DNA of 64,000 nucleotides from NCBI GenBank assembly GCA_047967505.1, contig CM106540.1; one strand, 5' to 3'. The position numbers and the translations under genes were made by a program. Below the pieces are notes generated by a model. That model was not told where the DNA came from and made no database searches. It saw only the letters and a list, made by a program, of their open reading frames with translations. This document shows, in pieces, positions 1 through 11,847 of the stretch (position 1 is its first letter; every line of letters starts with the position of its first letter). This DNA comes from Dipteris shenzhenensis (taxonomy: Eukaryota; Polypodiophyta; Polypodiopsida; Gleicheniales).

Positions 1-640
1 TAAGGTGCTAGCTGTAGGCCTATGCAAATCACAAAAATAAAAATTGGAAAAGAGAGGAAGCACTTTCTTACCTAGAAAAATCCCGCTCAGTGTTTCGTGG
101 ACTAGCCCTACAAAAGAGAGGAAACATATATTTTTTAGATAACTACTTAGTGAAAGTTGGAGTTTGAAGAAGCAACTTTCCAAAGGGATTGAATTGAGGG
201 TACAAGCATAAGCCTACAAACAAGGCCCAAAAGCATGAAAGGAAGGGAAAGAGGAGGAAGAGAAATACAAAAAAAAGAAGAGGTGAGTCTTCTTTCTTTC
301 ACCAAATCTCGCTTTTTGTCTAACTCTGAAAATCAAGCATGAAAAGTTGCACATGGACTTAGCAATGCAAGGATAAACATGCTTCAACACTCACAAAATG
401 AAATCTCACAAAAAATGAGCCTACATTGCTTAAAGAGACACACCTTCTTGAAAAATGTCCTTTCACACGAGCAGAGAGGGAGAAGGTTGAAGGGGGAGCA
501 CAAGTGTTGGGAGAGGGACTAGGTAGGGTTAAGGAGTGTGGAAAAGAGATTGGAGGAAAGTGAGGTCATCGTATATAACGAAGGAGGAGAGATTTTTGCT
601 TTTTCCTCAATAGAGTTGTGAAAGACTTCCTTGCATGAGG
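1..640. other. Non-coding A/G-rich stretch inside the CACTA element
   Basis: Purine-rich sequence with runs such as aaaagagagg and no convincing open frame. It may be an intron, a decayed tnpA region or older host DNA. I see no named feature in it. Confidence 0.35.
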
Positions 641-654
641 TTTCTAGTTTTAGC

Positions 655-745
655 CCCCAGCATCGCTATATAGCAATGTTGGTCAGTCGCTATATAGCAA
701 CACTACATATTCTAAAAGCATCGCTATAAAGTGACGGTTCAGGAC
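655..745. repeat. Subterminal TATAGC repeats, left cluster
   Basis: Contains CATCGCTATATAGCAA, GTCGCTATATAGCAA and CATCGCTATAAAGTGA within 90 bases. The same palindromic core (GCTATATAGC and variants) recurs at 3430-3620 near the right terminus. Subterminal repeats of this kind are typical CACTA transposase binding sites. That role is inferred. Confidence 0.55.
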
Positions 746-846
746 ACTTTATCTAAGAAGAGAAGGAAGGAGCTCATAGGGGTGGCTATTTATTGGATTT
801 AAATGGATTTCCTTGCATTTTGGGTTGTGATTTTGGAGGTGTTTAG

Positions 847-3256
847 TTGAAAGGGATGAGTGGAAGCTCGTCAAATGATGCGCCAATGCCCAGGAGCACA
901 GAGTGGCTTACGAAGAGGTGTATTGTCATTGCACTCATTGCAAGCAAGAATACGACATCAATGCCATATTTTCATGCGCCACTTGTGGAAGGAGGGAGCC
1001 TGCACCAATTCCCATCATTGGTGGTGCACGTGGTGATGGATCATCAGTAAGTCAATGCTATTTGAGTTGGTTGATTAATATTTCATGCATACATGACACA
1101 AAACCTTGAGACAAGAGCTTATATTTACACAAAACCTTGAGACAAGATGAGGAGGTTGTGTATATAACTTCATACTTTGAGCAAGAGGATAGTCTCCTGG
1201 ATGTGCCAAATGATGATGAGGTTATGGTAGACATGATGGATTCTATTTTTAGGGACACTACATCACATGTTCATGTGATGTCCAAGTTTGAGGCCAATAT
1301 GCAAGAGTTGCAATCAACACAGTTGTACGAGGGTGCTAAGATGTCAAAACTATGGGCTTGTCTCTCAATCTTGAATATGGATTATGATACCATCCATGAT
1401 TGCTGTAAAGATTGTATTCTCTTTTGTCGTGAGCATGGCGATTTGGCTAGTTGTCCAAAGTGTGGGGAACAATGATATAGAGATGACTTGGAGGGTGAGT
1501 TGTAGCAAATCCTAGTAAAGGTCTTGAGACACTTTCCCATCATTGCTAGAATACAACACATGTTCCGATGCAAATCCATAGCAAAGTTGATGACTTGGCA
1601 TGCTAAACATCGGTCCACTACTGACACATTGAGGATTCTTGCAGATTGTGCATCTTGGAAGCACATAGACAATCAGTTTCCGAACTTTGCAAGGGAGCCA
1701 CGAAACTTACATCTTGGGCTTGCCATGGATGGCGTTAACACTTTTAGGTTATGATCGACATCTTGGTCGACATGGCCCATAGTCTTGGTGAATTACAATA
1801 TCCCACCATGGATAATATTAAAGAAGAGACACCTAATGCTTGCAATACTTGTGCCAGAGAAGTACAAGGCTAAAAATATGAATGTGTACATGGCACCTTT
1901 GATAGAGGAGTTACAAATCTTATGGAGAGGAGTGCAGGTCTCTGATATTTTCAAAGCTCCTAGACATACCCATGACGTTTTGGTCAAGGGAATCTTGATG
2001 TGGACCATGCATGACTACCCAGGATATGGAGAGTGTGCAGGTACATGGTTGTGTCTTTACATGTATAATATATGATACCTTTATGACTCTCTTTCTAGCG
2101 CATGTGTTATACTAACACATTCATGCACGCATGTAGGACTTGTAATAAGTGGGTATCATGCTTGTCCTATTTGTGGGTCAGGCTGCTGGCACGACACTCC
2201 AAACATGATTGGCTACAATTGGCTCTATGTAAAGCCAAAGGCGATGTAGAGACAGTAAATGAGTGCAAGCGAGAGTTATCATCTGGATGTATAATGCATG
2301 TAAGTTTCTTACCTCTTGACATAATTAAGTAATTATTTGTGGCAATATATGCTATAAAATAGATGCATCCTCATTGTTTTAATGATGCTTTTTTGCAGTA
2401 CAAAAAGTACAGTGCATTATGGTCATATGGATGACATTTTTGTGTGGAATGCATCGATTCAAAGAGAGTCATGTATGATTGTGGAGTCATGGCTAACTTC
2501 ACACAAGATAGCCAAGCAAGTGCTTTGGATACCAATCTTCTCTCCTCGCATTTGGATTATTGTGGGACCATACGTGAAATCCATGAAATTTATTTTAGAT
2601 GATTTAGTATTTTCAGTTTAGAACTATTTACAACGGTCCCCGTGCAATAGTGAGGAAAGATTGGAGTGGTTTCTTTGCGATAGACTCCACCAAAATTTGG
2701 ACCAATGAAGGTGATACTTTTGTTCTTCCCGAGCATTGTGAATAGGTGCATACATACTAATGATTTAATTAATCAAAGCTTTCATTTTTAAAGATCAATT
2801 GGTGCATGTACTTAAGCATAATTTCATATAATTGATGGCATTTGGTACCCATCTTCAATATAGGTGGTCTTTCATCCAGATCGTTCCGATCCAAGATGGT
2901 GGTACATGAACCAAGTTGCACCATGAAGTAAGCAAATTTTTGAAGATATAGATGTAGATATGGACATGCCACTACCAATGCTGGATTGAATTGATCTAGA
3001 TGGATCTAGCAAAGAAGATGAAGATCACAATATGAGCCAAAAGGAAGATGTGCATAATGACATTGTACGGGAGGAAGATGGAGATCACTATATTGAGAAA
3101 TAAGATTATAATCATCAAGAATCACCCGACTTTATTGAAGAAGATCAAGTCTTAGGTAAATGTACAATGCCATACTATGATGATGATATAGGAGATCAAC
3201 TCGGTATAGAGTTGGAGATAGACTTGATTGGTGCACTAGACTTGGCTCGGGATTGA
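847..3256 (+). pseudogene. CACTA tnp2-type transposase, degenerate
   Basis: Broken into several frames, but the order of TNP2 landmarks is clear. Near 1137-1475 lies the segment ending in a C-x-x-C pair (ILFCREHGDLASCPKCGEQ). Near 1524-1754 is FPIIARIQHMF followed by a WKHID and LGLAMDGVNTF stretch. From 1780 comes WPIVLVNYNIPPWI and, to 2075, the MWTMHDYPGYGECAG segment. After it YHACPICGSGCWHDTP (2140-2200) matches the zinc-binding part. From 2480 to 2960 HLDYCGTIREI and VVFHPDRSDPRWWYM resemble the DUF4216 domain found downstream of TNP2. An acidic tail ends near 3256. The protein would cut and join CACTA ends in the nucleus. At least eight stops or shifts make it inactive. Confidence 0.75.
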
Positions 3257-3429
3257 AGCCGTTGATGTAAATGCTCTTCATTGATTTTTTTCATCTCAAA
3301 CTTAAGTATGAATATATGAGATTCAAACTTGATGTACATGCTCTTGTACTTTTATTCTTTTAAAGGATCAAATAGGTATGAAAAGAAAAATGTTTTGTCA
3401 TTGGGAAAAACTATCTTTAAAGGTCGGTA

Positions 3430-3620
3430 TGGGGAAAAACACTCTCTATAAAACATTGCTATAGGAAATTGTCTCAAAGTTGTTATATAATAACCTTTTA
3501 CAAGTCTTAAAACATCCCTATATACCAATGTTTTACAAAAGTCACTATATAGTGACCTTTGTTAAACATTGGTATATAGCGACCTTAAGTTGCTATATAC
3601 CAACCTTTTAAAACCCTCCT
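3430..3620. repeat. Subterminal repeats, right cluster
   Basis: Repeated short units with the cores CTATATAGTGACC, GGTATATAGCGACC and GTTGCTATATACCAACC, on both strands, within 200 bases of the right terminus. They mirror the 655-745 cluster and support the element boundary at 3698. Confidence 0.6.
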
Positions 3621-3680
3621 TAGATACTAATGATTAGCGCACCACACATGCTAAACATTGGTGCTTAACCATCAGAATAA

Positions 3681-3698
3681 GGCCTATGTGTAGTAGTG
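3681..3698 (-). repeat. CACTA terminal inverted repeat, right end
   Basis: Read on the minus strand it starts CACTACTACACATAGGCC, matching the CACTA terminus rule. The next three bases (tca) would be one copy of the usual 3-bp target duplication. The partner copy is outside the window. Confidence 0.6.
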
Positions 3699-3701
3699 TC
3701 A

Positions 3702-4906
3702 TGGCTACAGAAGAGCTAGTGTACTTCAAAGATGTAGTAAAGACAAGCCAGAATGGCAAACTGCTATGAATGAAGAAATAGATGCTTTGTATAAGAATAA
3801 TACTTCGGAAGCTTAAAGCAAGCACCCAAAAGTTGGTATAGCAGAATCAACAAGTATTTTGCTGATCTGGGATACATGAAGTCCAATGCAGATCATACTC
3901 TCTACTACAAGCTTCAAGGGGAAGACATTACTATTGCACTTTTGTATGTAGATGTGACAGGAAGCAAGGATAGCTTCATCAGAAAACTAAAACAAGACTT
4001 ATCTATAGAGTTCGACATGAAAGATCTTGGACGTATGCACTATTGTCTTGGTATAGAGTTTTGGAGAGATTGAGGCATCACCTTTATGAGTCAGCTCAAG
4101 TATGTTGACAGTCTCCTGAAGAAGTTTCATATGGTAGATTGCAAGATTACAACCACTCCCATGGAACAGAGTTTGAAACATACTAAAGATTTAGAAAATC
4201 CTACAGGTCAATGATAGGTATTACAAGTAGCTCATCAGATCTCTTATATATTTGAGTATCACACGGCAAGATATTTGTTGTGCAGTAAGATCACTTGAAT
4301 AGTTTATGGAAAATCTAAAACAATTTCACTAGAATGCAGCCAAAAGAGTCTTGAGATACATCATAGGTACAAGACAGTTTGGGATAGAATAGAGAGGAAC
4401 TCATCCATGGTTGCATGGATACTATGATAGTGACTATGCCAGAGATCATGAGACTAGGAGATCCACACAAGGATATGCATTTTTCCTTGATCAAGTTGCT
4501 ATATCATGGTTGTCAAACAAACAGCCAACTATTTCTTTGTCTTCGACTGAAGCAGAATATAGAGCACCCACTACAAGTGCATGTGAGGCTATATGGCTCA
4601 AAAGACTATTATAAAAAATAGATTACTTTGATCAATCAAAGTCAACAACAATATATTGTGATAATCAATCAGCTCAAGCATTGTTCAAGAATCCAGTATA
4701 TCACTCCAGGACAAAGCACATTGATGTCAGAGAGCACTTCATGAGAGAAAGAGTATTACTTGGTGACATCACACTGTAGCATTGTGATAGCAAAGAGAAT
4801 GTTGCAGACATCTCTACTAAATCACTCGGTAAGGAGCTTTTTGAGAAACATTGACAAGCTCTTGGTTTGACATAGAGGAAGGACATTCTATTAAAGGGGT
4901 GTGATG
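3702..4906 (+). pseudogene. Ty1/copia pol relic (RT and RNase H)
   Basis: C-terminal part of a copia polyprotein of the same family as the element at 17505-23480. Seen: the RT start (ATEELVYFKDVVKTS, then MNEEIDALYKNNT), a deletion near 3810-3840, then KSNADHTLYYKLQGEDITIA, LLYVD at the catalytic box, and [20 protein letters not shown] of RNase H, ending in the KHIDVREHF and CDSKENVADI region. The YVDD box is damaged: YVD is followed directly by VTGSKDS, so the second catalytic Asp and about five residues are gone. Several stops. The 5' half was separated from it by the CACTA insertion. Confidence 0.85.
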
Positions 4907-4994
4907 GAATGTAATGTTCAGTTCTTCTTCAATTCCCTAGAATTATCATCTTGAGGGAAGGCCTACTTCATGATGTTGATCTTGCTCGGGAAGG

Positions 4995-5133
4995 TTTGAG
5001 AGATCACACTCAACATCATGTGATCATATGTGCATAGCATAACCCAATAGAGTGCTATAAAGGAAGGGGTTAGATTCCTTAACCCAAACTCGAAATGGGT
5101 TTGTATATCCTCTCCCCTCTTCATATTTTGTCA
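4995..5133 (+). repeat. 3' LTR of the copia relic, internally deleted
   Basis: Starts TTTGAGAGATCACACTCAAC after a GGGAAGG polypurine tract and ends CATATTTTGTCA. It matches both LTRs of the copia element at 17505-23480 but lacks about 100 bases in the middle. The tract and both ends align, so this is the true 3' end of the relic. Confidence 0.75.
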
Positions 5134-5399
5134 GTGGAGTCACTTATAAACATTAACGTAGCAAGTCAATGTAGAGAGGGGTATTTTTGTAATAAGAGGG
5201 ACTTATATGCAATTTACATGCATGAGGGGTTTTATTAAATAGCAAATTAATGTAATGTATATATATAGACTAAAGAGAGATCTCTAAATTTAAAGATAAA
5301 AATGTACACATGTGAGAATGGGTTAATCTATTCCAAGCAATTACATGAGAAAATGTATAAATAAATAAATAGGGGTATTTTAAATACATACTTGCTCGT
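5134..5399. other. Unassigned AT-rich sequence
   Basis: Contains TATATATATAG and AAATAAATAAATAGG stretches, with no open frame or recognised repeat. Confidence 0.4.
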
Positions 5400-6440
5400 A
5401 TGAGCTATATGAGATTTATGAAGATTAACCCACTGGGTGACGTGCAAAGGGACTTAATGATGCATCTCTAATGCTATCCACCATGGTGGAGGAAATTGGC
5501 ACAACCATCAAGCTTGCATGATGGCCTAACGCAGAGATTTCAACCAAGAATTTTTCATGCTCAACTAATTTCCATGCTGGAGAAAATGAGCCACCATCAA
5601 TCTGGCATTCAATATTCTTAATTGGGACATGAACACTTATAATAACAATGGAAGGAATCGGCCACCATGCTGGCACTACTTTCCACTTGTTTTTTTAAGT
5701 TTGTATTTAGCGCCGGTATCCGTGTCTTGTAATTAATTCCCCCCACATCTCCATGTTGCCACCTTGGATGGCATGCACACAACTAGCCTATTTATGGTTG
5801 TGTTCTATGGATTCCTTGAATGTTGACGAAGGTCTAAGAATTTCCAAAGAATAGTTTTCTCGTGTTATTAGGGGGAATGGATTAGGAGTCTTGCATTTGT
5901 GCATGGTCTTCAACCTCTCCATTGGTCTCCTCTCCATCATCTCCTCCATTGGCTCCTCAAAAATTTGGATGCAACAAGCTTAGTTGGCGTCTTTGAATAC
6001 CATAATCTAGTATAATAGTGGTCTATTAGCAATCGGAAATATTAAGTTGTGTAAATATCCTATTTGCAACTTTTTCTCAACAAGGCTCATAACCACTCAA
6101 TTATTAGGGCTGAGTGGTAGTCGTCATCAAATGTAATCTTTTGGGCTCCAAAGATCTCAATAATTGCTGAGATTTTATAAATTTTATCTCTTTTGTTTAA
6201 TTTTTTTCCATGAAATTGCTAAGTTGTTAGTTTTTATAAACTATCTTTGGATGTAGATGTAATATTCTTTATTCAATTTTTTCTTGATGAGGCTCTTTAC
6301 AATTACTTACTGATTTTTTATAAATTGTATTTGGATGTAATCTCTTTATTCAACTTTTGACCTTAGAAATGGTTGAGTTGTTATACTTGCCATGTGTAAT
6401 CTCTTTTGAGTTTCAAGTTTAATATTAATAATACTATTAT
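5400..6440 (+). repeat. Left arm of a diverged inverted repeat
   Basis: Reading + here corresponds to reading - in 13540-14420. Matching landmarks in the same order are CACCATGCTGGCACTA, CACATCT-CATGTTGCCACCTT, TTTATGGTTGTG, GCATGGTCTTCAACCTCTCC, GATGCAACAAGC, AAGGCTCAT-ACCACTCA and TGTAATCTTTTGG. The arms are diverged and contain indels. The right arm keeps a short open frame on the minus strand (LALVESLGSHSRFSPYLHV), which suggests that both arms derive from a duplicated gene or element that I cannot identify. Confidence 0.6.
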
Positions 6441-6465
6441 CATAGTTATCATTCACTGGTAGCAG

Positions 6466-6649
6466 ATGTTGCTAGTTGCAATCATTGCACAAGGAAATAC
6501 ATTTTCCTTGGTCTTAGGATTAGCTTCAAGAAGCACTAACATAGTTCCAAGAACCAACATGATAGTTGCAAGAAAATACATTTTTATGGGTTTAGGATTA
6601 ATTGCAACCCACACTAAAATAGAACAAGCTTGGTGGTTGCACAAGGAAA
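6466..6649. repeat. Array of degenerate palindromic repeats, left part
   Basis: Units containing GTTGCACAAGGAAATACATT followed by TTCCTTGG occur about every 75-90 bases (near 6487, 6570 and 6636). The core AAGGAAATACATTTTCCTT is close to a palindrome. The array continues at 12202 after the inserted copia element, which landed in the core of one unit. Confidence 0.6.
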
Positions 6650-7002
6650 TGTTGAGATATCGAGCTCCACTCGTGATATGCCAGGATGACCATTGTGCAT
6701 TTATGTCACCGACTTGTTAGCTGCAGATGCGGTTGGTACACCGCCCACGAATAATAGCTGGATGACAGCTATCGTTATCTACTCAAGTTTGTGGCTCAGT
6801 TAGTATGCCACCTGAGTTAGTTGAGTTTGGTTTGAGACCCACATATAGGGTTCTTCTATTTCTTTGTACTTGAGTTCTTTTGGCTTTCACAACTAAGAAG
6901 AGGAAACTATTTTCAGCCTCCACCTTTGTGTGTGTACTCCCCCATTGTGTATGTGAGAAAGCCACAAGTGAGACTCCTTCCTTCTCTCCCACTATCTTCA
7001 CA
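6650..7002 (+). repeat. 5' LTR of copia element 6650-12201
   Basis: 353 bp, begins TGTTGAGATATCGAGCTCC and ends CACTATCTTCACA. It should contain the promoter and the start of the genomic RNA, but I could not place a TATA box with confidence. Confidence 0.93.
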
Positions 7003-7014
7003 TGGTATCAGAGC
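7003..7014 (+). other. Primer-binding site, initiator-Met tRNA
   Basis: TGGTATCAGAGC lies directly after the 5' LTR. It is complementary to the 3' end of plant initiator methionine tRNA, the usual primer of copia elements. Confidence 0.92.
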
Positions 7015-7527
7015 CTTGTTCATGGGAAGGAGCTCAAGAAAGCAAACCAAGTTCACGGTTTCCTGGTAAGAGGACCAGTGTTGCTTTCCTATTTCGAGTT
7101 TGGGAGCAAATCTCTGCAGGTAGCACAGCCAGAAGTGCAAGAGTGCACTGTCTCAGATTGCGACGCCCTTCACAGTGTGGCGAGAGGGCAGTATATGCTA
7201 CGGGTGACTTTATTTTTCTGATTCGAGGCCATTTCGGGCCCCATTCTGAAGGAGGAAGTTCTTCGTAGGCACTCAGAAAAAGGCCCTATTTTTGTTGTGC
7301 AACCATTGCTCGGCTAGTCGGTGAAAAGTTGCCATAGAAATTGCATCATATGCCTGTGTGCAGAGATATTGGGAGTTGCAGATTCATGCTTTTTGCCTGT
7401 TGATGCAAAATCGTCACTAGGAAGTGACTGCATGGTCAAATACCACTTTCGTCAGTTTTGCAGATCTGCCCGTGTGAGGGAAAAGCTGTGTTTTTCGCAG
7501 TGACAGAATATTTTGCAGTGTTCTATA
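7015..7527 (+). other. Untranslated leader of the copia element
   Basis: About 510 bases between the primer site and the gag start. Open frames here are short and unconserved. It would carry packaging signals, but none can be recognised from sequence alone. Confidence 0.6.
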
Positions 7528-8527
7528 ATGGCGTCTGATTCTCTTTCACATATTGTTACACAAAAGCTTGACAATAATTTCCAGGCATGATAGAATGACG
7601 AATTTCCTTATGGGAAAAGGCTATTGGGAGTTCATTATAGGAAATGAAGAAGAACCAGTTCTTCCTAATGTTCCCAATCAACAGGAAATGCAGGCATTTA
7701 AAGGATGGCATGAGAGAGCCAGAAAAGTTATGTACTGGCTATCTATCAGTATTTCGGATTCTATGATTGTGCATATTCAGGATGCAAGTATGCCAAAGGA
7801 GGCATGGGATACTTTGGCAAAAATGTACAACACAAATACGCAAGCCAGGAAAATGCAGCTCAAATAGGAGTTGCACAATGTGCAGAGAGAAAATTTGAGC
7901 ATCAATGACTACCACATGAAGGTGAAGAAAATTGCAGATGCACTTGCTTCCATTGGGTCGCCAGTGGAAGATGATGATCTAGTTTCTGTGACCTTGAATG
8001 GTCTAGGAAAGGATTATGCACAGTTCTGGACATCCATTGCCGTCCATGAAAAATTTCCTAATTTTGAAGAGTTGTTTGCTCTTCTAATTTCTAAAGAGCA
8101 GAGAAATGGGGGTGCATCTTCTTCAGGAGGAACTTCAAAAGAAACTGTCTTCTACTCAAATGCTGGAAGAGGTAGAGGCAGAGGTAGAGGAGGCCGATCT
8201 GCAGGCCGTGGTAGAAATCAGAATATGTAGCAAACTCAAGAAAACCAGTCCTATGGAGGAGGACGTGGTAACTCTAGAGGCAGGGGGAGCCAAAGAGGCC
8301 GTGGTGGATGGCAGAGAGGCCAAAATGCAAACAACAATGTTGAATGCTACTACTGTGGTAAAATGGGTCATATGGCTAAGGACTGCTACGAAAAGCAAAA
8401 TGACATTATGAATGGAAAATTGCAGCAAGGCAATTATGCATCTTCCAGTAGACAGGGCGATGACAAAAATGAGCATCTATTTATGGTGCAGCACATGACC
8501 AATTCTGTGACAAGTGCAGAAGAATGA
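7528..8527 (+). pseudogene. Copia gag (capsid and nucleocapsid), broken
   Basis: Gag forms the virus-like particle in which reverse transcription happens. ATG at 7528 (MASDSLSHIVTQKLDNNF) fits copia gag starts, then a frameshift near 7590 leads into MTNFLMGKGYWEFI. Further features in order: a helical core with AWDTLAKMYNT, then LSINDYHMKVKKIADALASI, a Gly/Arg-rich segment (GRGRGRGRGG) and one CCHC knuckle, CYYCGKMGHMAKDC (about 8344-8385). In-frame stops: TAG at 7865 and 8228, TGA at 8525. The TAGs stand where Gln codons are expected, in KLQ-ELHN and NM-Q-TQEN contexts. Confidence 0.85.
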
Positions 8528-11500
8528 AATAATGTGTGGTATGTTGACTCAGGTGCGTCAAACCACATGACAGGTCATGCAGAGTGGATGCAAGATGCAA
8601 GGAAAATGGAAAAACTAGGATTTGTGGAGACTGGTGATGATACTGCACATCCTATTGTGCAGATTGGTAAAATTCCTTTGTCTATGCAGGATGGGAAAAA
8701 GAAATGCTTGTCTGATGTATTTCATGTCCCGAACATCACCAAGAACCTGGTTTCTGTTGGTCAAATGGTTGAGCAGGGCTTGCAGGTCAGATTTAATCCT
8801 CATGGATGCTTTGTTGAGGATATCAAAAATAATGGTCGCTTGATAGCAAAAGGAAAGAAGAAGGGCAGGATGTTTACGTTGGATGCGGACATGCCTGAAT
8901 TGAGTGCAACAATGTTTGCACATGGGACCGGTGTAGTTGCAGATATTGATATCTGGCATAAACGCATTGGTCATGTTAATATACAGCGACTTAAATCAAT
9001 GCAAGCCCAAAATATTATTACAGGATTGCCTAAATTCAAGGTTGCAAAAATGCATAAGGTTTGTGAAGCCTGTCAATTTGGAAAATAGGCAAGGAAACCA
9101 TTTCCTAGGCATGTTCAAGAGAGTAAAAAGCCATTGGAATTAATCCACTCTGATGCATGGACTACTAAAGTTGCATCTATTGGAGGCTATCACTATTTTG
9201 TCACTTTTATTGATGACTTCAGCAGAAAAGTTTGGGTGTATTTTATGAAAAAGAAAAGTGAAGTGTTTGGGCACTTCAAAGCTTTTAAAGCTATGGTCGA
9301 AAAAGAAACAAGCTTGCAAATAAAATGCCTAAGGTCAAATGGAGGGGGAGAGTACCTCTCAAATGAGTTTGCAAGGTTCCTGCAGGAGCATGGCATAAAG
9401 CAGCAATATTCATGCAGTCATACCCCACAGCAAAATGGACTTGCAGAGAAAGGAAAAATAGGCATATTGGAGAGGTTTCTCGGGCCATGCTAAATGAAAA
9501 AGATCTACCAGATTATTATTGGGTTGAAGCAATTGCTATAGTAGTTTACATAATGAATAGGACTCCCACTGCAGCAATACATGGCATGATGCCAGAGGAG
9601 ATGTATACTAGTAGAAAACCAGACATTTCTCATTTGAAAATTTTTTGTTGCATTGCCTATGTTCATGTGCCAGATGAGTTGAGGTCCAAGTTGGATCCAA
9701 AAGCTGAGAAGTGCATCTTTATTGGTTATTCTGTGCAGCAGAAAGGGTACAGATGCTATAACCCTTCTACTCGTAAGTTTACAGTGAGCAGAGATGTTTT
9801 TTTTGATGAGATGAGCAGCTGGTATAAACCAGCAAATGTGATGATTGATGTAGATGCACAAAGTGCACAGAATTCAATGCAACAGTCACAAAATATCAGT
9901 GGATCTGCAGTGTCCTCTAGTAGTGGTTCACATACTTCGCCATGGACAGGCAGATTGAGATCAGGAGAATCTCCTCAAAGCAATGCAGATAGTGGTACAC
10001 AGGTATCACGAAAAGGAAAAGAGAAGGTAGATCAGCCCATGTTTGATGTGAATGCAGGTCACTCTTATGTGGATGGTGAATCCAGTGGCTCAGAATAGAG
10101 CATTGATGATGAGTTGGGTATTCCTTCTATTGTTACACCTGGAGTAAGGAAGACCAGGGATGTTTTGAGAGCATCTGGAAGTGAGCCTATTTTGCACAGG
10201 TCTAGCAGAGCTAGGTATCCTGTGGATAGGCTGAAATATGATGGATTTACAACCATTCACTATGCCTATATGGTCAAAGTGATATAGGAACCAGAACCCA
10301 CTTCTTTTGAGCAAGCCATGGGAAATGAAAAATGGGAGAAAGCCATGGATGAAGAAATGGATGCCTTGGAAGCAAATGCTATATGGGAATTGGTGCCTTT
10401 GCCTAAAAACAAGAATGCAATTGGCTATAAGTGGGTTTATAAGATCAAGCATAATGCAAATGGCTGTGTGAATAGATACAAGGCAAGATTAGTTGTCAAG
10501 GGGTATGCACAGACATGTGGCATTGATTATGAAGAAACATTCAGTCCAGTTGCAAGGATGGCAACTGTAAGAGCAGTCATTGCTATGGCTGCATCAAAGG
10601 GATGGCCTTTACATCAGATGGATGTAAAGAATGCCTTCTTGCATGGTGATTTGCAAAAAGAGGTCTTTATGGAGCAGCCAGCAGGTTATGTTCATGCTAT
10701 TCATCTTGAGTTTGTTTGCAGGTTGAAGAAAGCCTTGTATGGCTTGAAGCAAGCACTAGAGCATGGTCTGACAAGATAGGACAGTATCTTGTCACTATTG
10801 GCTTTCAGATTTCCAAGGCAGATTTCTCACTCTATGTGAGAAAAACAAAGAAAGGGATTATGCTGCTTGTCATTTATGTTGATGATTTGATCATCACAGG
10901 TGATAGTGATGAAGATATCCTTCATGTGAAAATGCTACTGAAGCAGAAGTTTGAGATGAAGGATTTGGGAGAGTTGCGTTATTTCTTGGGCATTGAGGTG
11001 ATTAGATCACCAAGTGGGATATAGCTCTTGCAGAGGCAGTATGGATTGGACATGCTGTCCAAATATGGGATGACAGGCTGTAAGCCTATTTCAGTTCCTT
11101 TGGAGCAGAATGTGAAGCTGAGCACAGAAGCAGGTGAGCTTCTGGAAGATCCCACTATGTACAGACGCATAGTAGGAAGTTTGATTTATATGACTATTAC
11201 CAGGCCAGATTTAAGCTATGCTGTTGGATTGGTAAGTCAATTTATGCAGGCTCCAAGGAAACCACATTTGGATGCGGCTAGATGCATACTCAGGTATGTG
11301 AAGTCCACATTGCAGTATGGACTATTTTATGAGGCTAGGGTTCAGATATAGTTGCATGGATACACTGATGCTGATTGGGCTGGTAGTATTTCTGATAGAC
11401 GATCTACCAGTGGATATGTGTTCTCTTTTGGGAGTGCTGCAGTCACCTGGAGTAGCAAGAAACAGCCTACAGTTGCCTTGTCGAGCATAGAGGCTAGGTA

Positions 11501-11830
11501 CAGGGGTGCAGCGAGGGTGCAACAATGGCTGCATGTGAGGTAGCTTGGTTGCATAAGCTACTTTATGATATGCATCAGTCTATAGATGGGCCAATTGTCA
11601 TTTATTGTGACAACATGAGCAGCATACACTTGGCAAATAACCCAGTCTATCATGCTAAAACAAAGCACATTGAGGTGCATTATCACTATGTGCAGGAGAA
11701 GGTTTTACTAGGTCTTATTGATCTAGTTTATGTCAGCACAAAGGATCAGGTAGCTGACATATTCACGAAGGCATTGGGCGCAAAGAAGCTGCGCAAGTTC
11801 AGAGATTTGCTTGGTGTGCAAGGATTGGGA
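8528..11830 (+). pseudogene. Copia pol (protease, integrase, RT, RNase H), broken
   Basis: Protease with the active triad in VDSGASNHM (8540-8570). GAG-pre-integrase His/Cys motif (WHKRIGHVN ... CEACQFGK, 8950-9086). Integrase core with HSDAWTTK, then RSNGGGEYLSNEF and HTPQQNGLAE. RT with VYKIKHNANG, VVKGYAQTCGIDYEETFSPV, QMDVKNAFLHGDL and intact YVDDLIITG (10876-10905). RNase H with YTDADWAG and STSGYVF. Translation order matches Tnt1-type polyproteins. In-frame TAG codons occur at 9086, 10096, 10285, 11022 and 11349. Frameshifts lie near 9440, 10750 and 11510. The catalytic boxes survive, so it was once functional. Confidence 0.9.
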
Positions 11831-11839
11831 TTGAGCTCG

Positions 11840-11847
11840 AGGGGGAA
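11840..11847 (+). other. Polypurine tract
   Basis: AGGGGGAA directly before the 3' LTR, where plus-strand DNA synthesis would start. Confidence 0.85.

Larger units (their letters stand above)
1..3698 (+). mobile_element. CACTA (En/Spm) DNA transposon, 3' part
   Basis: A class II CACTA element runs off the left edge of the window. Seen: a tnp2-type transposase relic on the + strand, short TATAGC-rich subterminal repeats, and a right terminus reading ...TAGTAGTG, which on the other strand begins CACTACTACACATAGGCC. Directly after it, copia reverse transcriptase sequence starts, so the element sits inside a copia pol gene. The matching left terminus was not found in bases 1-840 and no copia sequence appears there, so the 5' end is probably outside the window. 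Stops and frameshifts mean it cannot move by itself. Confidence 0.75.

Noticed and set aside
5425-5676. 83-codon minus-strand frame as a gene
   Set aside because: The related arm at 14.3 kb is open on the corresponding opposite reading, not this one, so the frame is probably chance.
7003-7014. tRNA gene
   Set aside because: TGGTATCAGAGC here and at 27598 and 61150 is a 12-base primer-binding site, with no cloverleaf around it.
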